Shown here one piece after another: positions 18,436 to 27,252 of a DNA stretch of 64,000 nucleotides. The DNA is from Xenophilus sp003671765 (GTDB lineage: Bacteria > Pseudomonadota > Gammaproteobacteria > Burkholderiales > Burkholderiaceae_C). A program made the position numbers and the translations under genes. Where the stretch lies: contig CP166702.1 of assembly GCA_051414805.1 (NCBI GenBank), positions 3,844,001 through 3,908,000 of the forward strand, in the 5' to 3' direction. How positions within the stretch are numbered: position 1 is the first letter of the stretch; each line of letters opens with the position of its first letter. The notes under the pieces are model-generated. The model was not told where the DNA came from, ran no database searches, and was given only the letters and a program-made list of their open reading frames with translations.

Positions 18436-20004
18436 TCAGATGGCCAGCGCCACGTCGCCGCGCAGCGGCCGCAAGCCCAGGCGTGCCGGCGAGACGTACT
18501 GCTCCCGGTACTGCTCGAAGGGCATGGTGTCGGCGGCCTCGATGCGCCGCTGCTCCTCGACCGAGGCGGCCGTGGCCGCCTCGAAGGCCTGCTGGCGTTC
18601 GGCGCTCCAGGGCAGCGCCAGGAGCGCGTCGCGGACGGCTTCGGAGCGCGCCCGCGTGAAGGCGGTGAAGGAGTTGTCGTGCTCGGCGGCCATGTGGGCC
18701 AGCACGCGGGCCGAGGGCAGCGTGTCGGGCGCTGCCAGGGCCGCCAGCGCGGCATCGAGCGCCTGGGCATGCAGCTCGCCGCCCTGGGCGGCATCGAGTG
18801 CGGCGGCGATCGGACGGCACTGGTCCAGGATCTCGGCGCCCCACTCCACCAGCTTCACCGGCCGCCCGCCGCGCTGCAGCGACAGGCCCGGCTCGCGCCC
18901 GCGCGCGGCCGTGAGGTGCTGGTTGTGCGCGATCTCGCCGATCTCGTCGCGGCTGTCGGGCGGGCTGTCGGCCAGCAGGCAATGCAGCAGGAAGATGTCG
19001 AGGAAGCGCATGGTCTGCGCGCGGATGCCGACCGGCTCGAAAGGGTCGAGGTCCATCAGGCGCACCTCGACGTACTCGACCCCGCGCTCGCGCAGCGCGT
19101 GCAGCGGACGCTCGCCGGGGAAGATCACGCGCTTGGGGCGGATGGTGCCGTAGAACTCGTTCTCGATCTGCAGCAGCGTGGTGGCCAGCTGGTTGTACTC
19201 GCCGCCCAGGTTGCGGATGCCGATGGCCTCGTAGTCGGGCCAGGGTCGCGTGAGCGCGTCGGCCAGCGAGGCGCCGTAGCCGTCCAGGCTGTTGTAGCTC
19301 ACGAAGAGCGAGGCCTGCGCCTCGCTCTGGTAGCCCAGCCGGCCCATGCGCAGCGAGGTGCCGTGCGGCATGTGCATGCTGTATTCGCCGATGGGCTGCA
19401 GCTCGTGCGGGCGGCCCTCGACGAAGCTCGCGCACACCGCCGGCGAGGCGCCGAAGAGGTACAGCAGCAGGAAGGCATGGCGGCGGAAGTTGCGGATCAG
19501 GGCGAAGTACTCGTCGCTCTTCACCTCGGGCAGCGACCAGTTGTAGTGGATGCCCGAGATGGTCTGCATGCGCCGGCCGTAGCGGTGCGCCAGGCCCATG
19601 CGATACACGCTCTTGGCACGGCCCACGTTCGATGTGCCGTAGCGCCCGAGCGGGATGTTCTCGTCCGACGGCAGGCCGCAGGGCATGCTCGACACCCACA
19701 TCATTTCGCCGGGCTCGCCGGCCGCGCCCTGTAGCGCCCGGTAGGTGAACTGGTGCACCTCGGTGAGCTCGGCCAGGCAGGCCTCGACATCGGCGTGCAC
19801 GCCGGTGATCAGTTCCAGTTGCGACTCGCTGAAGTCGGTCGTGATGTGCGGGTGCGTCAGGGCGCTGCCCAAGGCCGTGGGGTGCGGCGTCAGGGCCAGC
19901 TTGCCGTCGGGCTGCGAACGCAGGCTTTCCTTCTCGATGCCCCGGCGAATGCCTTTCAGCCTCGCCGGCGGTATCGCTCCCAGCCGCTGCTGCAGTTTGC
20001 TCAT
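18436..20004 (-). CDS. gshA: Glutamate-cysteine ligase
   Basis: A 522-residue homologue of proteobacterial GshA, which joins glutamate and cysteine with ATP in the first step of glutathione synthesis. The early GIRRGIEKESLR segment, SGIHYNWS, ENEFYGTIRPKR and EVRLMDLDPFEPVGI are hallmark blocks of the class I ligase. An upstream in-frame ATG at 20019 would add 5 residues; neither start has a strong ribosome site. The product gamma-glutamylcysteine could also feed ergothioneine synthesis (egtB-egtD at 35.6-37.9 kb), which is an inference. Confidence 0.95.
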   Translation of the reverse strand: MSKLQQRLGAIPPARLKGIRRGIEKESLRSQPDGKLALTPHPTALGSALTHPHITTDFSESQLELITGVHADVEACLAELTEVHQFTYRALQGAAGEPGEMMWVSSMPCGLPSDENIPLGRYGTSNVGRAKSVYRMGLAHRYGRRMQTISGIHYNWSLPEVKSDEYFALIRNFRRHAFLLLYLFGASPAVCASFVEGRPHELQPIGEYSMHMPHGTSLRMGRLGYQSEAQASLFVSYNSLDGYGASLADALTRPWPDYEAIGIRNLGGEYNQLATTLLQIENEFYGTIRPKRVIFPGERPLHALRERGVEYVEVRLMDLDPFEPVGIRAQTMRFLDIFLLHCLLADSPPDSRDEIGEIAHNQHLTAARGREPGLSLQRGGRPVKLVEWGAEILDQCRPIAAALDAAQGGELHAQALDAALAALAAPDTLPSARVLAHMAAEHDNSFTAFTRARSEAVRDALLALPWSAERQQAFEAATAASVEEQRRIEAADTMPFEQYREQYVSPARLGLRPLRGDVALAI

Positions 20005-20102
20005 GTTCTCGTGTCTCATGAATCTCGGATTGGGCCGGACGGTAACACCGCGCGCGCCTTCGCGCCGGGCGGCCCATGCCGCGCTCTGGCCCGGGCCGAT
20101 CC

Positions 20103-20166
20103 GCTATGCTTTTCATAGCTGCCGGCACCCGTCTGGCGGGCGCTGCGGGCCGATTCGACCCCTAAA
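20103..20166 (+). repeat. Dispersed GCTAT(N7)ATAGC repeat, copy 3
   Basis: The copy begins GCTATGCTTTTCATAGCTGC, has the GGCGGGCGCTGCGGGCC core and ends in CCCCTAAA. It lies between gshA and the second ABM gene. Confidence 0.8.
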
Positions 20167-20189
20167 GACCCTATGGCGATGGCCGCCGC

Positions 20190-20522
20190 TCAGCCGCCCT
20201 CTAGCCCCGCCTGCGCCAGCAGTTGCGACGGCGTCACGGCGTCGGCGACGTACAGCGTCATCTGCGGCGGCTGTGCGCCGAGCGCCGCCAGCGCCTTGGC
20301 GAAGCGCCGCGAGGCGTCGAGCTGGAAGTGCGCGGCCAGCGCCGCCGCGTCGCTCCAGCGCTCGGTGAAGCTCAGCTGCAGCGGGCGAAGCGCGTCGATC
20401 GCGACCTCGTGCGACACGCAGCCGGGCTCGAGGCGCGAACGCTCCACGTGCTCGATCGACAGGCGGCGCATTTCATCCAGCGTGTCGGGGCGCGCGAACG
20501 CAGTACCGAGGACGACGATCAT
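20190..20522 (-). CDS. ABM domain monooxygenase-like protein
   Basis: A 110-residue ABM-fold protein, distinct from the one at 18019. It opens MIVVLGTAFARP and contains LSFTERWSDAAALAAHF, the second half of the ABM signature. GGAG stands 7 bases before the ATG. It follows the esterase gene with a 34-bp gap on the same strand and is probably co-transcribed with it. No substrate can be named. Confidence 0.82.
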   Translation of the reverse strand: MIVVLGTAFARPDTLDEMRRLSIEHVERSRLEPGCVSHEVAIDALRPLQLSFTERWSDAAALAAHFQLDASRRFAKALAALGAQPPQMTLYVADAVTPSQLLAQAGLEGG

Positions 20523-20556
20523 GACGGGTCTCCGTTGAAGGGGTCGCCTGGCGCGC

Positions 20557-21225
20557 TCAGGCCGCCAGCACGCCGGCCAGGAAGGCGCCAAGCGCCTCGA
20601 CTTCTTGCATGCACAGGCTGTGCGCCATCGGGTAGCTGTGCCATTGCACCTCGTAGCCGAGCGCGCGCAAGGCGTCGCGCGACGCCTCGGCACGCGCCAG
20701 CGGCACGATGTCGTCCTGCGTGCCGTGCGCCAGGAAGATGGGGGTGGCGCGGTTCGCCGGGTGGGCCTCGGCCGCCGTGAGTGCCGGCAGGGGCAGGTAG
20801 CCCGACAGGCCCGCGATGCCCGCCAGCCGCTCAGGGTGCCGCAGCCCGGTGAGAAAGGCCATGGCGCAGCCCTGCGAGAAGCCCGCGAGCACGATGCGCG
20901 ACGCCGGGATGCCACGTGCCGCCTCGGCGGCGATCAGCGACTCGATGGCCGCCTGCGAGCGGCGCAGGCCCGCCTCGTCTTCCGGACCGCCGGGTCCGAG
21001 GATGTCGTACCACGCCGGCATGCGGTAGCCGCCATTGATGGTGACCGGCATCTCGGGCGCGTTGGGAAACACGAAGCGCACGTCGCCCGCCGCCTGGAGG
21101 GCCGGTGCCAGCTCCTGCACCAGCGGCACGAAGCTGCGACCTTCGTCGCCCAGGCCGTGCATGAGCAGCACGGCGGCGCGCGGCGCGGGGCCGGTCTCGA
21201 TCTCGATGGGGGGGCGGTGGGTCAT
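20557..21225 (-). CDS. Phospholipase/carboxylesterase family alpha/beta hydrolase
   Basis: A 222-residue alpha/beta hydrolase. The nucleophile elbow is GFSQG with Ser117, and Asp171 or Asp172 (QDDIVP) and His202 (MAHSLC) complete the triad; MHGLGDEG forms the oxyanion region. This is the YpfH/acyl-protein thioesterase group, acting on short acyl esters. It heads a two-gene unit with the ABM protein. Confidence 0.9.
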   Translation of the reverse strand: MTHRPPIEIETGPAPRAAVLLMHGLGDEGRSFVPLVQELAPALQAAGDVRFVFPNAPEMPVTINGGYRMPAWYDILGPGGPEDEAGLRRSQAAIESLIAAEAARGIPASRIVLAGFSQGCAMAFLTGLRHPERLAGIAGLSGYLPLPALTAAEAHPANRATPIFLAHGTQDDIVPLARAEASRDALRALGYEVQWHSYPMAHSLCMQEVEALGAFLAGVLAA

Positions 21226-21545
21226 GGCGCTGGGCTCGGCAATGCAGGGACGCTCACGTTAACGGACGCGGGGCCCGATCCCCACGCATTCGGCGCCCAC
21301 GGCCCAATGAAACTTTTGACCGACACGAGCGCTTAGCACCTATTTCTTAGGTGAATTTCTTTGATTCCCAGTCCGTGACTTTTTTGTCCAAATGTGACGT
21401 CGCGGACGGGTTACGACTGTAAACAAATGATTCTCCTACAGCCAAACTGGGCTCGGCCAAGCTCGGACAGTGTGTTCGCGAGGCCGCAAGTCGACGGTGC
21501 CCCCATGGCTCCGCCCCCAGCATGACAAAGGAAGAGGACAGCGAC
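21226..21545. promoter_or_regulatory. 320-bp regulatory spacer upstream of the lipoprotein-transporter operon
   Basis: The spacer separates the divergent esterase and lipoprotein genes and is markedly more AT-rich than its surroundings. It holds an inverted repeat CACCTA-TTTCT-TAGGTG (21337-21353), a possible sigma70 -35 box TTGACC at 21316, and the decamer CAAATGTGAC at 21389-21398. The same decamer occurs on the coding strand upstream of the paralogous lipoprotein gene (54515-54524). No gene was seen. Confidence 0.5.
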
Positions 21546-23168
21546 ATGAACGCTTCGAATCAGAAGGACTTTCGCCTCGGCAGGCTGGCTGCCGTGATGG
21601 CGGCCGTGGCGGCGTTGTCGACCCTGGGCGCCTGCGCGTCCAAGGGCTCGACCTCGCTGGGCTTCGGCGGGACCAGCAGCAGGGCGCCGTCGGCGATCAG
21701 CGGCGGCAGCGGCGAGGGCGGCACAGGCACCGCCGGCGCAGGCGGTGGCACCAATGCGTCGGGCGGCGGCAGCACGGGCGCAGGCGGAGGTGCGGGCTCG
21801 GGCGGCGGCACCGGCGTAGCCGGCGGCGGTGGCGGCACGGGCGGCGGGGGCGGAACCCCGGGCGACGGCGGCGGTGGGTCGGGCGGTGGAGGCACCACGC
21901 CCGACCGGGCCCTGGCGGCCAGCAACAACATCATCCAGTCCGCCGGGCAGACCGTCGACCGGACTGGCCAGCTCGTCGGCTCCCTGGGCGGCCAGCTCGG
22001 CCAGGTGGGCAGCGGCACGCCGCTCGGCGGCACCACGGCCGGCGTGGGTGGTGCGGTCACCGCGACCGGCGGGGCGGTCAGCACCCTGGGCCAGGGCGTG
22101 ACCAACGGCCTGGGCAAGCTCGGCGAGACCAGCGACCCGGTGGGCACCACGCTCTCGAGCGCCGACCCGGCGGTGCGCCAGGTCGGCACGGCGGTGTCGA
22201 GCGTCGGCACCGGGGTCGGGACGCTGGGGGCCGGCACGCCCCTGGCCGCCGTCACGCAGCCCGTGGGTGGCCTGGTCGACCGGGTGGGCGACGGCGTCGG
22301 CGAAGTGGGCGGCCGGGTGGGCGACGTGCTCGGCAATGGCGCCGTGCGCCAGGTCACCGGCCGTACGAGCGAAGTGGTGGTGGCGGTCGACCGCCAGCTC
22401 GTCGGTGCCACCCAGGGCGTGGGCGAGGCGACCGGCCTCGGCGCGCCGCTGGACGGCCTCACCGATCGCCTGGGGGGTGCGATCAAGCAGGTCGGCAGCG
22501 CCCTGCCTGGCGACCAGGCCGATGGCGTGACCAACGCGCTGGGCACGACGGTCGGCAATGCCGGTGACCTGGTGAACGCGCCGAACGGCGGCACGGGCGG
22601 CGCAGGCCTCGGCGGACTGCTGGGCGTCACGGCGGGCCTGGGACTCGGCGGCGGCGTGAACACGGGCCCGGGCGGGGTGTCGGCGGGCGTCGGCGCGGGC
22701 GCCGGTGTGAGCACGGCAGGCCTGGGCAACACGGTCGGCGGGGTCACCACCGCACTGGCGCCGGTCACCGGCGCCGCCGGCAACGCGCTGAGCACCACGA
22801 CCAGCGTGCTGACCTCCACCACCAGTGCGTTGGGAAGCACCGTGGCCAGCACCACCAACAGCCTCGGCACCGCGCTGTCGACGGCGCCGGTGGTCGGCAA
22901 CACGCTGTCGTCGGCAACCACCGGCGCGGGCAACACGATCTCCACCACGACCTCCGGGCTCGGCACTACGCTGTCGACCGCGACATCCGGGCTCGGCAAC
23001 ACGCTGTCGACGGCCACTTCTTCGCCCACGGGCACGCTGACCGCAGCGGGCTCGACGTTGAGCAACACGCTGTCGTCCACGACCTCCACGCTGAGCAACA
23101 CCACCACGTCGGCGGTCAACACGCTCACGGGCACCGTGGGCGGCCTGATCGGAGGTCTTCGCCGGTGA
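21546..23168 (+). CDS. Glycine-rich repetitive lipoprotein, partner of a TpsB-type transporter
   Basis: A 540-residue lipoprotein. The signal ends in a lipobox LGAC with Cys30. Residues about 45-110 are almost pure Gly with Ser, Thr and Ala. A core of about 110-350 has V-G-based heptad-like repeats (VGxxVxxVGxGV) and conserved islands NGLGKLG, GGLVDRVGDGV and VRQVTG. The C-terminal 130 residues are Thr/Ser-rich units of about 12 residues of the type GNTLSTATSGL. GAGG lies 8 bases before the ATG. The stop overlaps the GTG of the outer-membrane transporter gene by 4 bp, so the two are translated together. It lacks a TPS secretion domain. A paralogue lies at 53023-54402. Surface exposure is an inference. 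Confidence 0.82.
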   Translation: MNASNQKDFRLGRLAAVMAAVAALSTLGACASKGSTSLGFGGTSSRAPSAISGGSGEGGTGTAGAGGGTNASGGGSTGAGGGAGSGGGTGVAGGGGGTGGGGGTPGDGGGGSGGGGTTPDRALAASNNIIQSAGQTVDRTGQLVGSLGGQLGQVGSGTPLGGTTAGVGGAVTATGGAVSTLGQGVTNGLGKLGETSDPVGTTLSSADPAVRQVGTAVSSVGTGVGTLGAGTPLAAVTQPVGGLVDRVGDGVGEVGGRVGDVLGNGAVRQVTGRTSEVVVAVDRQLVGATQGVGEATGLGAPLDGLTDRLGGAIKQVGSALPGDQADGVTNALGTTVGNAGDLVNAPNGGTGGAGLGGLLGVTAGLGLGGGVNTGPGGVSAGVGAGAGVSTAGLGNTVGGVTTALAPVTGAAGNALSTTTSVLTSTTSALGSTVASTTNSLGTALSTAPVVGNTLSSATTGAGNTISTTTSGLGTTLSTATSGLGNTLSTATSSPTGTLTAAGSTLSNTLSSTTSTLSNTTTSAVNTLTGTVGGLIGGLRR

Positions 23169-24865
23169 GAAGACGTGCGTCCCACCCCCTTCTGAAAGTC
23201 GGCATCGCGGCTGCCCTGAGCGCTGGGGGCTGGGCGACAGCCCACGCCCAGTCAGCCGGCAACCCGCTCGACCAGTTGCCGTTGCCCGCGTCGCAGGCGC
23301 CGGTGCCGGCCCAGAGGGCGCAGGTGGACGTGCAGACACCGGCCCAGGCGGCCGGTCGGATGGGCCAGACGATCACGCCCTCGCGCTTCGACATCGAGGG
23401 CGTGAACGCCCTGCCCTTTGCCGAGCTCGCGGCCTTCTTCGCGCCGCTGGCCGGCCAGTCGGTGCCGGTGGCCCGGCTGGTGCAGGCCGCGCGCGAAGCG
23501 ACCGCGCTGTACAAGGAACGCGGCCACCCGCTGGCTTTCGTCTACGTGCCCGAACAGTCCTTCGACGGCGGCATCGTGCGGGTGGTGGCGGTCGAGGGCT
23601 ACATCGCCAACGTCCGCATCGAGGGCGATGCCGGCCCCTCGGAAGCACGCCTGCGCGCGATGGCCGAGACGCTGCGCGCCGAACGGCCGTTGCGCCAGGC
23701 CACCTTCGAGCGCGCGACGCAGCTCATGGCGCGCCTGCCCGGCCTCACCGTGAACGCGACGGCGGCGCTGCCCGGCACCACGGACGGTGCCACCACCCTC
23801 GTGCTGGCGGTGAAGCGCCGGCCCTACGACATCTCGCTGGGCGCCGACCTGCGCCAGCCCACGCCGCGGGCGGTGCTCACCGGCGTGATCAACGACCCCT
23901 TCATCGCCGGGGGCCAGCTCAGCGCCTCCACCCTGCTGGGCAACCCGCGCAACGAGGCGCTGCTGACCACCAGCTACACGCAACTCGTCGGTGCCGACGG
24001 ACTGGCATTCAAGGCCGCGTACACCCACTACCGCGGTTACCCCGACGAGGCGATGGACCGCGGCTCGCGCATCGAGCGCCGCAACACCAACCGCCGGGCC
24101 GAGCTCTCGGCGAGCTATCCCTTGCTGCTGAGTGCCCAGCGCAGCCTCACGCTCAGCGGCGGCTTCTACGCCGTGAACAACCTCGACGACTACCGCGTGC
24201 CGCTGACCGGCACCCGGCTCGACGACGACACCCGCGTGCGGGCGCTGTTCGCGCAGCTGAGCTACCTGGACGCCACCGCCACGCGCAGCCGCAGCGCCAG
24301 CGTGATGCTGGCCCAGGGCCTGCGTGCCATGGGTGCCCTGGCCGAGCAGCGCAGCAACGTGGCCGGCGTGGCGGGCACGAACCCCGCCAAGCTCGATTTC
24401 ACACGCCTGGCGCTCGACCTGAGCCAGCGCGACCGCTTCGACAACCAGTGGGGCACGGCCGTGAGCTTCGGCGCGCAGTACAGCCCGCACACGCTGGCCA
24501 GTTCGGAACGCGTCTCCTTCGGCAACCAGCGCTTCGGGCGCGGCTACGCGGCCGGCGATGCGGCCGGCGACTCGGGCTGGGGCCTGGGCCTGGAGGTCAA
24601 CCGCCTGTTCAAGCTGGAGGGCGGCAACTGGCTCAAGCAGGTGGAGCCCTATGTGCTGGCCGAGGCCGCGCAGGTGTCGTTCAAGCAGGGCGAGCCCTCG
24701 CCGCGCAAGCTGCGCTCGCTGGCCCTCGGGGCGCGCTTCACCGACGGCAAGCACTACAACCTGGACGTGGCCGTCGCCAAGCCGACGGGCGACCCCAGCG
24801 CCAACAACCCGCTGCGCCGCGCGCGGCTGACCCTGCTGCTGACCTACAACCTCGGCGAACGCTAG
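23165..24865 (+). CDS. ShlB/FhaC family two-partner secretion outer-membrane transporter (TpsB)
   Basis: A 566-residue Omp85-superfamily transporter. Residues 1-28 are a signal peptide; a Pro/Gln-rich plug-like segment runs to about 68; POTRA_2 covers about 71-146 (ITPSRFDIEGVNALPF); a second POTRA covers about 147-216; the 16-strand barrel fills the rest. GRGY at 458-461 is the conserved loop-6 motif that enters the barrel. The start is a GTG overlapping the previous stop (4 bp), with GGAGG 9 bases upstream inside that gene. Canonical TpsB proteins export a TpsA with an N-terminal TPS domain. None is present here, so the repetitive lipoprotein is the likely client. Confidence 0.9.
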   Translation: MRRRASHPLLKVGIAAALSAGGWATAHAQSAGNPLDQLPLPASQAPVPAQRAQVDVQTPAQAAGRMGQTITPSRFDIEGVNALPFAELAAFFAPLAGQSVPVARLVQAAREATALYKERGHPLAFVYVPEQSFDGGIVRVVAVEGYIANVRIEGDAGPSEARLRAMAETLRAERPLRQATFERATQLMARLPGLTVNATAALPGTTDGATTLVLAVKRRPYDISLGADLRQPTPRAVLTGVINDPFIAGGQLSASTLLGNPRNEALLTTSYTQLVGADGLAFKAAYTHYRGYPDEAMDRGSRIERRNTNRRAELSASYPLLLSAQRSLTLSGGFYAVNNLDDYRVPLTGTRLDDDTRVRALFAQLSYLDATATRSRSASVMLAQGLRAMGALAEQRSNVAGVAGTNPAKLDFTRLALDLSQRDRFDNQWGTAVSFGAQYSPHTLASSERVSFGNQRFGRGYAAGDAAGDSGWGLGLEVNRLFKLEGGNWLKQVEPYVLAEAAQVSFKQGEPSPRKLRSLALGARFTDGKHYNLDVAVAKPTGDPSANNPLRRARLTLLLTYNLGER

Positions 24866-25752
24866 CGCTGCGCGCAGCGCTGGATGCATTCGACGAACTG
24901 CTGCGCCGCCGGCGTGAGGGCATGGCCGCGGCGCCGGATGACGCACACGCGCAGCGCGGGAAGCGCCTCGTCGAGCGCCACGCGCACCACCCCATGCTGG
25001 CGGAAGGCGAGGCTTTCGAGCGGCTCCACGAACATGCCCACCAGGTCCATGTGACCCACCAGGGCCAGCGCCACGGTCACCGACTGGCCCTGCACCACGC
25101 GCGCGGGCGGCGACAGTCCCATCGGGGCGAACAAGGGCGCGATCGCGTCGCGCGCCGCCTCGCCGTCGCCGGGAAGCGCCCACTCCGCGCCGTGCAACTC
25201 GAGCAGGGAGCGCGCGTGCCGCAGCGGGTGCCGGCGGCGCACGCCGATGACCAGCTGGACCTGGAACAGCTCGGTGCTGTCGAACTCGGGCCCCAGCGTG
25301 CCCGGCACGATGTGCGCCACGGCGAAATCGAGCCGCCCGTCGAGCAGTTGGGTGAGCATGGCCGGCAACACCGCCTCGCTGAAATGCACGTCGACCGAGG
25401 GCAGGCGCGCATGGAACTCCTTGAACGCCGGCGGCAGCAGCGTCAGAGCGAAGGACGTGCTGACCGCCAGGGCCACGCGGCCGCGCACGCCGTCGCGGAT
25501 CTGCGCGATCTCGTCGCGCGCGCGGCGCATGTCCTCCAGCAGTTGCCGGGCGCGCGGTGCGAAGGCCTGGCCGTAGGTCGTGAGGCGCACACCCTTGACG
25601 CTGCGTTCGACCAGCGGCGCGCCCACTTCCCGCTCCAATTCGCGCACGATCTTCGTCACCGCCGGCTGCGAGATGCCGAGCACGCGCGCCGCGCCTCGGA
25701 TGCTCAGTTGCGCGGCGACGGCCGCGAAGGCGTGGAGCTGGTTGGGCTTCAT
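24862..25752 (-). CDS. LysR family regulator, divergent from an MFS/hydrolase operon
   Basis: A 296-residue LysR regulator with helix-turn-helix ISQPAVTKIVRELE and a substrate-binding effector domain. The ATG at 25752 fits the usual MKPNQLHAF start; an ATG 14 codons upstream is less likely. Its stop and that of the TpsB gene share the palindromic CTAG at 24862-24865. A T-N11-A operator lies between this gene and the divergent MFS gene. The effector is probably the MFS substrate, an inference. Confidence 0.9.
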   Translation of the reverse strand: MKPNQLHAFAAVAAQLSIRGAARVLGISQPAVTKIVRELEREVGAPLVERSVKGVRLTTYGQAFAPRARQLLEDMRRARDEIAQIRDGVRGRVALAVSTSFALTLLPPAFKEFHARLPSVDVHFSEAVLPAMLTQLLDGRLDFAVAHIVPGTLGPEFDSTELFQVQLVIGVRRRHPLRHARSLLELHGAEWALPGDGEAARDAIAPLFAPMGLSPPARVVQGQSVTVALALVGHMDLVGMFVEPLESLAFRQHGVVRVALDEALPALRVCVIRRRGHALTPAAQQFVECIQRCAQR

Positions 25753-25767
25753 GAAGGGTATTCCCGC

Positions 25768-25786
25768 AGATAACAGCACGTTATCT
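25768..25786. promoter_or_regulatory. LysR-type operator, inverted repeat AGATAAC-N5-GTTATCT
   Basis: A perfect 7-bp inverted repeat with a 5-bp spacer, containing the LysR T-N11-A core. It lies 16 bp from the regulator start in the divergent promoter region. Confidence 0.65.
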
Positions 25787-25901
25787 CCGTGCACGAATTA
25801 TTGTCTTTTCACCGCACGAGGCTGTGCCTAGCATGCCGCGGCGAATCCGCCGTGAAGCCCCGGCGCCTTGCCGGCATTCCAACCAGGACCCGACCCCTCC
25901 C

Positions 25902-27212
25902 ATGACCGCCTCTTCCCCGCGTGCGCCGATCAGTCGCCGCCGCACCATCGTCGCCACCACCATCGGCAACGCGCTCGAGTTCTTCGACTTCACGGTCTAC
26001 GGGTTTCTCGCGCTGACCATCGGCAAGCTGTTCTTCCCCACCTTCAGCGGCTACGGCCAGCTGTTGCTCACGGTGGCGAGCTTCGGCGTCGGCTTCATCA
26101 TGCGGCCCCTCGGGGGCATCGTGATCGGTGCGTATGCCGATCGCGCCGGGCGCAAGAAGGCGATGACGCTGACCATCTTCCTGATGGCGCTGGGCTGCGC
26201 CCTGATCGCCTTCGCCCCCACCTACGCGCAGATCGGTGTCGCTGCGCCGCTGCTCATCGTGCTGGCGCGCCTCATCCAGGGCTTCTCGGCCGGCGGCGAG
26301 GTCGGCGCATCGACCACCTTGCTGGTGGAGCACGCCACGCCCGCGGACCGCGGCTACATGGCCAGCTGGCAGTTCGCCAGCCAGGGGCTGGGCATCCTGC
26401 TGGGCGCCGTGGTGGTGGGCGTCCTGTCGGCCACGCTCACGCCCTCGGCGATGGAGAGCTGGGGCTGGCGCCTGCCCTTCGTGCTCGGGCTGGCGATCGC
26501 CCCGGTGGGCATGTACATCCGTCGCCACCTGGAGGAATCGCTGGACGAGCGCACCGCCACCGGCTCGCCCGAGAAGAGCCGCCTGGCCGAGGTGTGCGGC
26601 GAGCACGGCGGCACGGTGCTGGCGGCCATCCTCACCATCGTCGGCGGCACCGTCGCGGCCTACGTGGTCACCTTCTACATGCCGACCTACGCGATCCGGG
26701 AGCTCGGCCTGCCGCCGCCGGTCGCGCTGTTCGGCGCCGTGCTGACGGGGCTGATCTCCTTCGCCCTGGCGCCCCTGGTCGGACGATGGTCGGACCGCGT
26801 CGGGCGCAAGCGGCTGATCGTCTGGAGCCGGGTCGCGATGGCCGTGGCGATCTACCCCTGCTTCCTCTGGCTCACGTCGGCGCCTTCGCCGGCGGTGCTG
26901 TACGTCGTGGTGGGCCTGCTGAGCGTGGGGCTGGTGGTGCAGACCGTGCCCGGCATCACCATGCTGCCCGAGATGTTTCCCAAGCGCGTGCGGGCCAGCG
27001 GCATGTCGCTGGTCTACAGCGTGGGCGTGGCGCTCTTCGGCGGCTTCTCGCCCTTCATCAGCACCTGGCTGGTCAACGCGACGGCGAGCAAGCTCGCACC
27101 GGCCTGGTACCTGCTGGTGATGACGCTGGTGTCGCTGCTGGGCCTGCTCTGGCTCAAGGACCACACCGGCCAGGACATCGACGCGGCCGGCGCGCACGGT
27201 GCCGCCGCCTGA
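25902..27212 (+). CDS. MFS transporter, metabolite:H+ symporter (MHS) type
   Basis: A 436-residue MFS permease with about 12 membrane segments. GNALEFFDFTVYGF at the start, MRPLGGIVIG with the DRAGRKKAM loop 2-3 motif, and QGFSAGGEVG in helix 4 are the signature of the MHS group, which takes up carboxylates such as citrate, ketoglutarate and aromatic acids. The ATG at 25902 starts the first helix directly; an upstream ATG at 25824 would add 26 Pro/Arg-rich residues. The M14-like hydrolase gene follows after 40 bp. Confidence 0.9.
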   Translation: MTASSPRAPISRRRTIVATTIGNALEFFDFTVYGFLALTIGKLFFPTFSGYGQLLLTVASFGVGFIMRPLGGIVIGAYADRAGRKKAMTLTIFLMALGCALIAFAPTYAQIGVAAPLLIVLARLIQGFSAGGEVGASTTLLVEHATPADRGYMASWQFASQGLGILLGAVVVGVLSATLTPSAMESWGWRLPFVLGLAIAPVGMYIRRHLEESLDERTATGSPEKSRLAEVCGEHGGTVLAAILTIVGGTVAAYVVTFYMPTYAIRELGLPPPVALFGAVLTGLISFALAPLVGRWSDRVGRKRLIVWSRVAMAVAIYPCFLWLTSAPSPAVLYVVVGLLSVGLVVQTVPGITMLPEMFPKRVRASGMSLVYSVGVALFGGFSPFISTWLVNATASKLAPAWYLLVMTLVSLLGLLWLKDHTGQDIDAAGAHGAAA

Positions 27213-27252
27213 ACCCGTCCCTTCGTTCCACTCCCCTGCCTCACGTCACGCC

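Noticed and set aside
18436..20004. EgtA, the glutamate-cysteine ligase of ergothioneine synthesis
   Set aside because: The sequence fits ordinary proteobacterial GshA and it is 15 kb from egtB-egtD, so I call it gshA and only note a possible shared product.
21546..23168. True collagen-like (Gly-X-Y) protein
   Set aside because: The Gly-rich segments do not keep a strict Gly every third residue, and the core repeats are VG-based rather than GXY, so a collagen triple helix is not supported.
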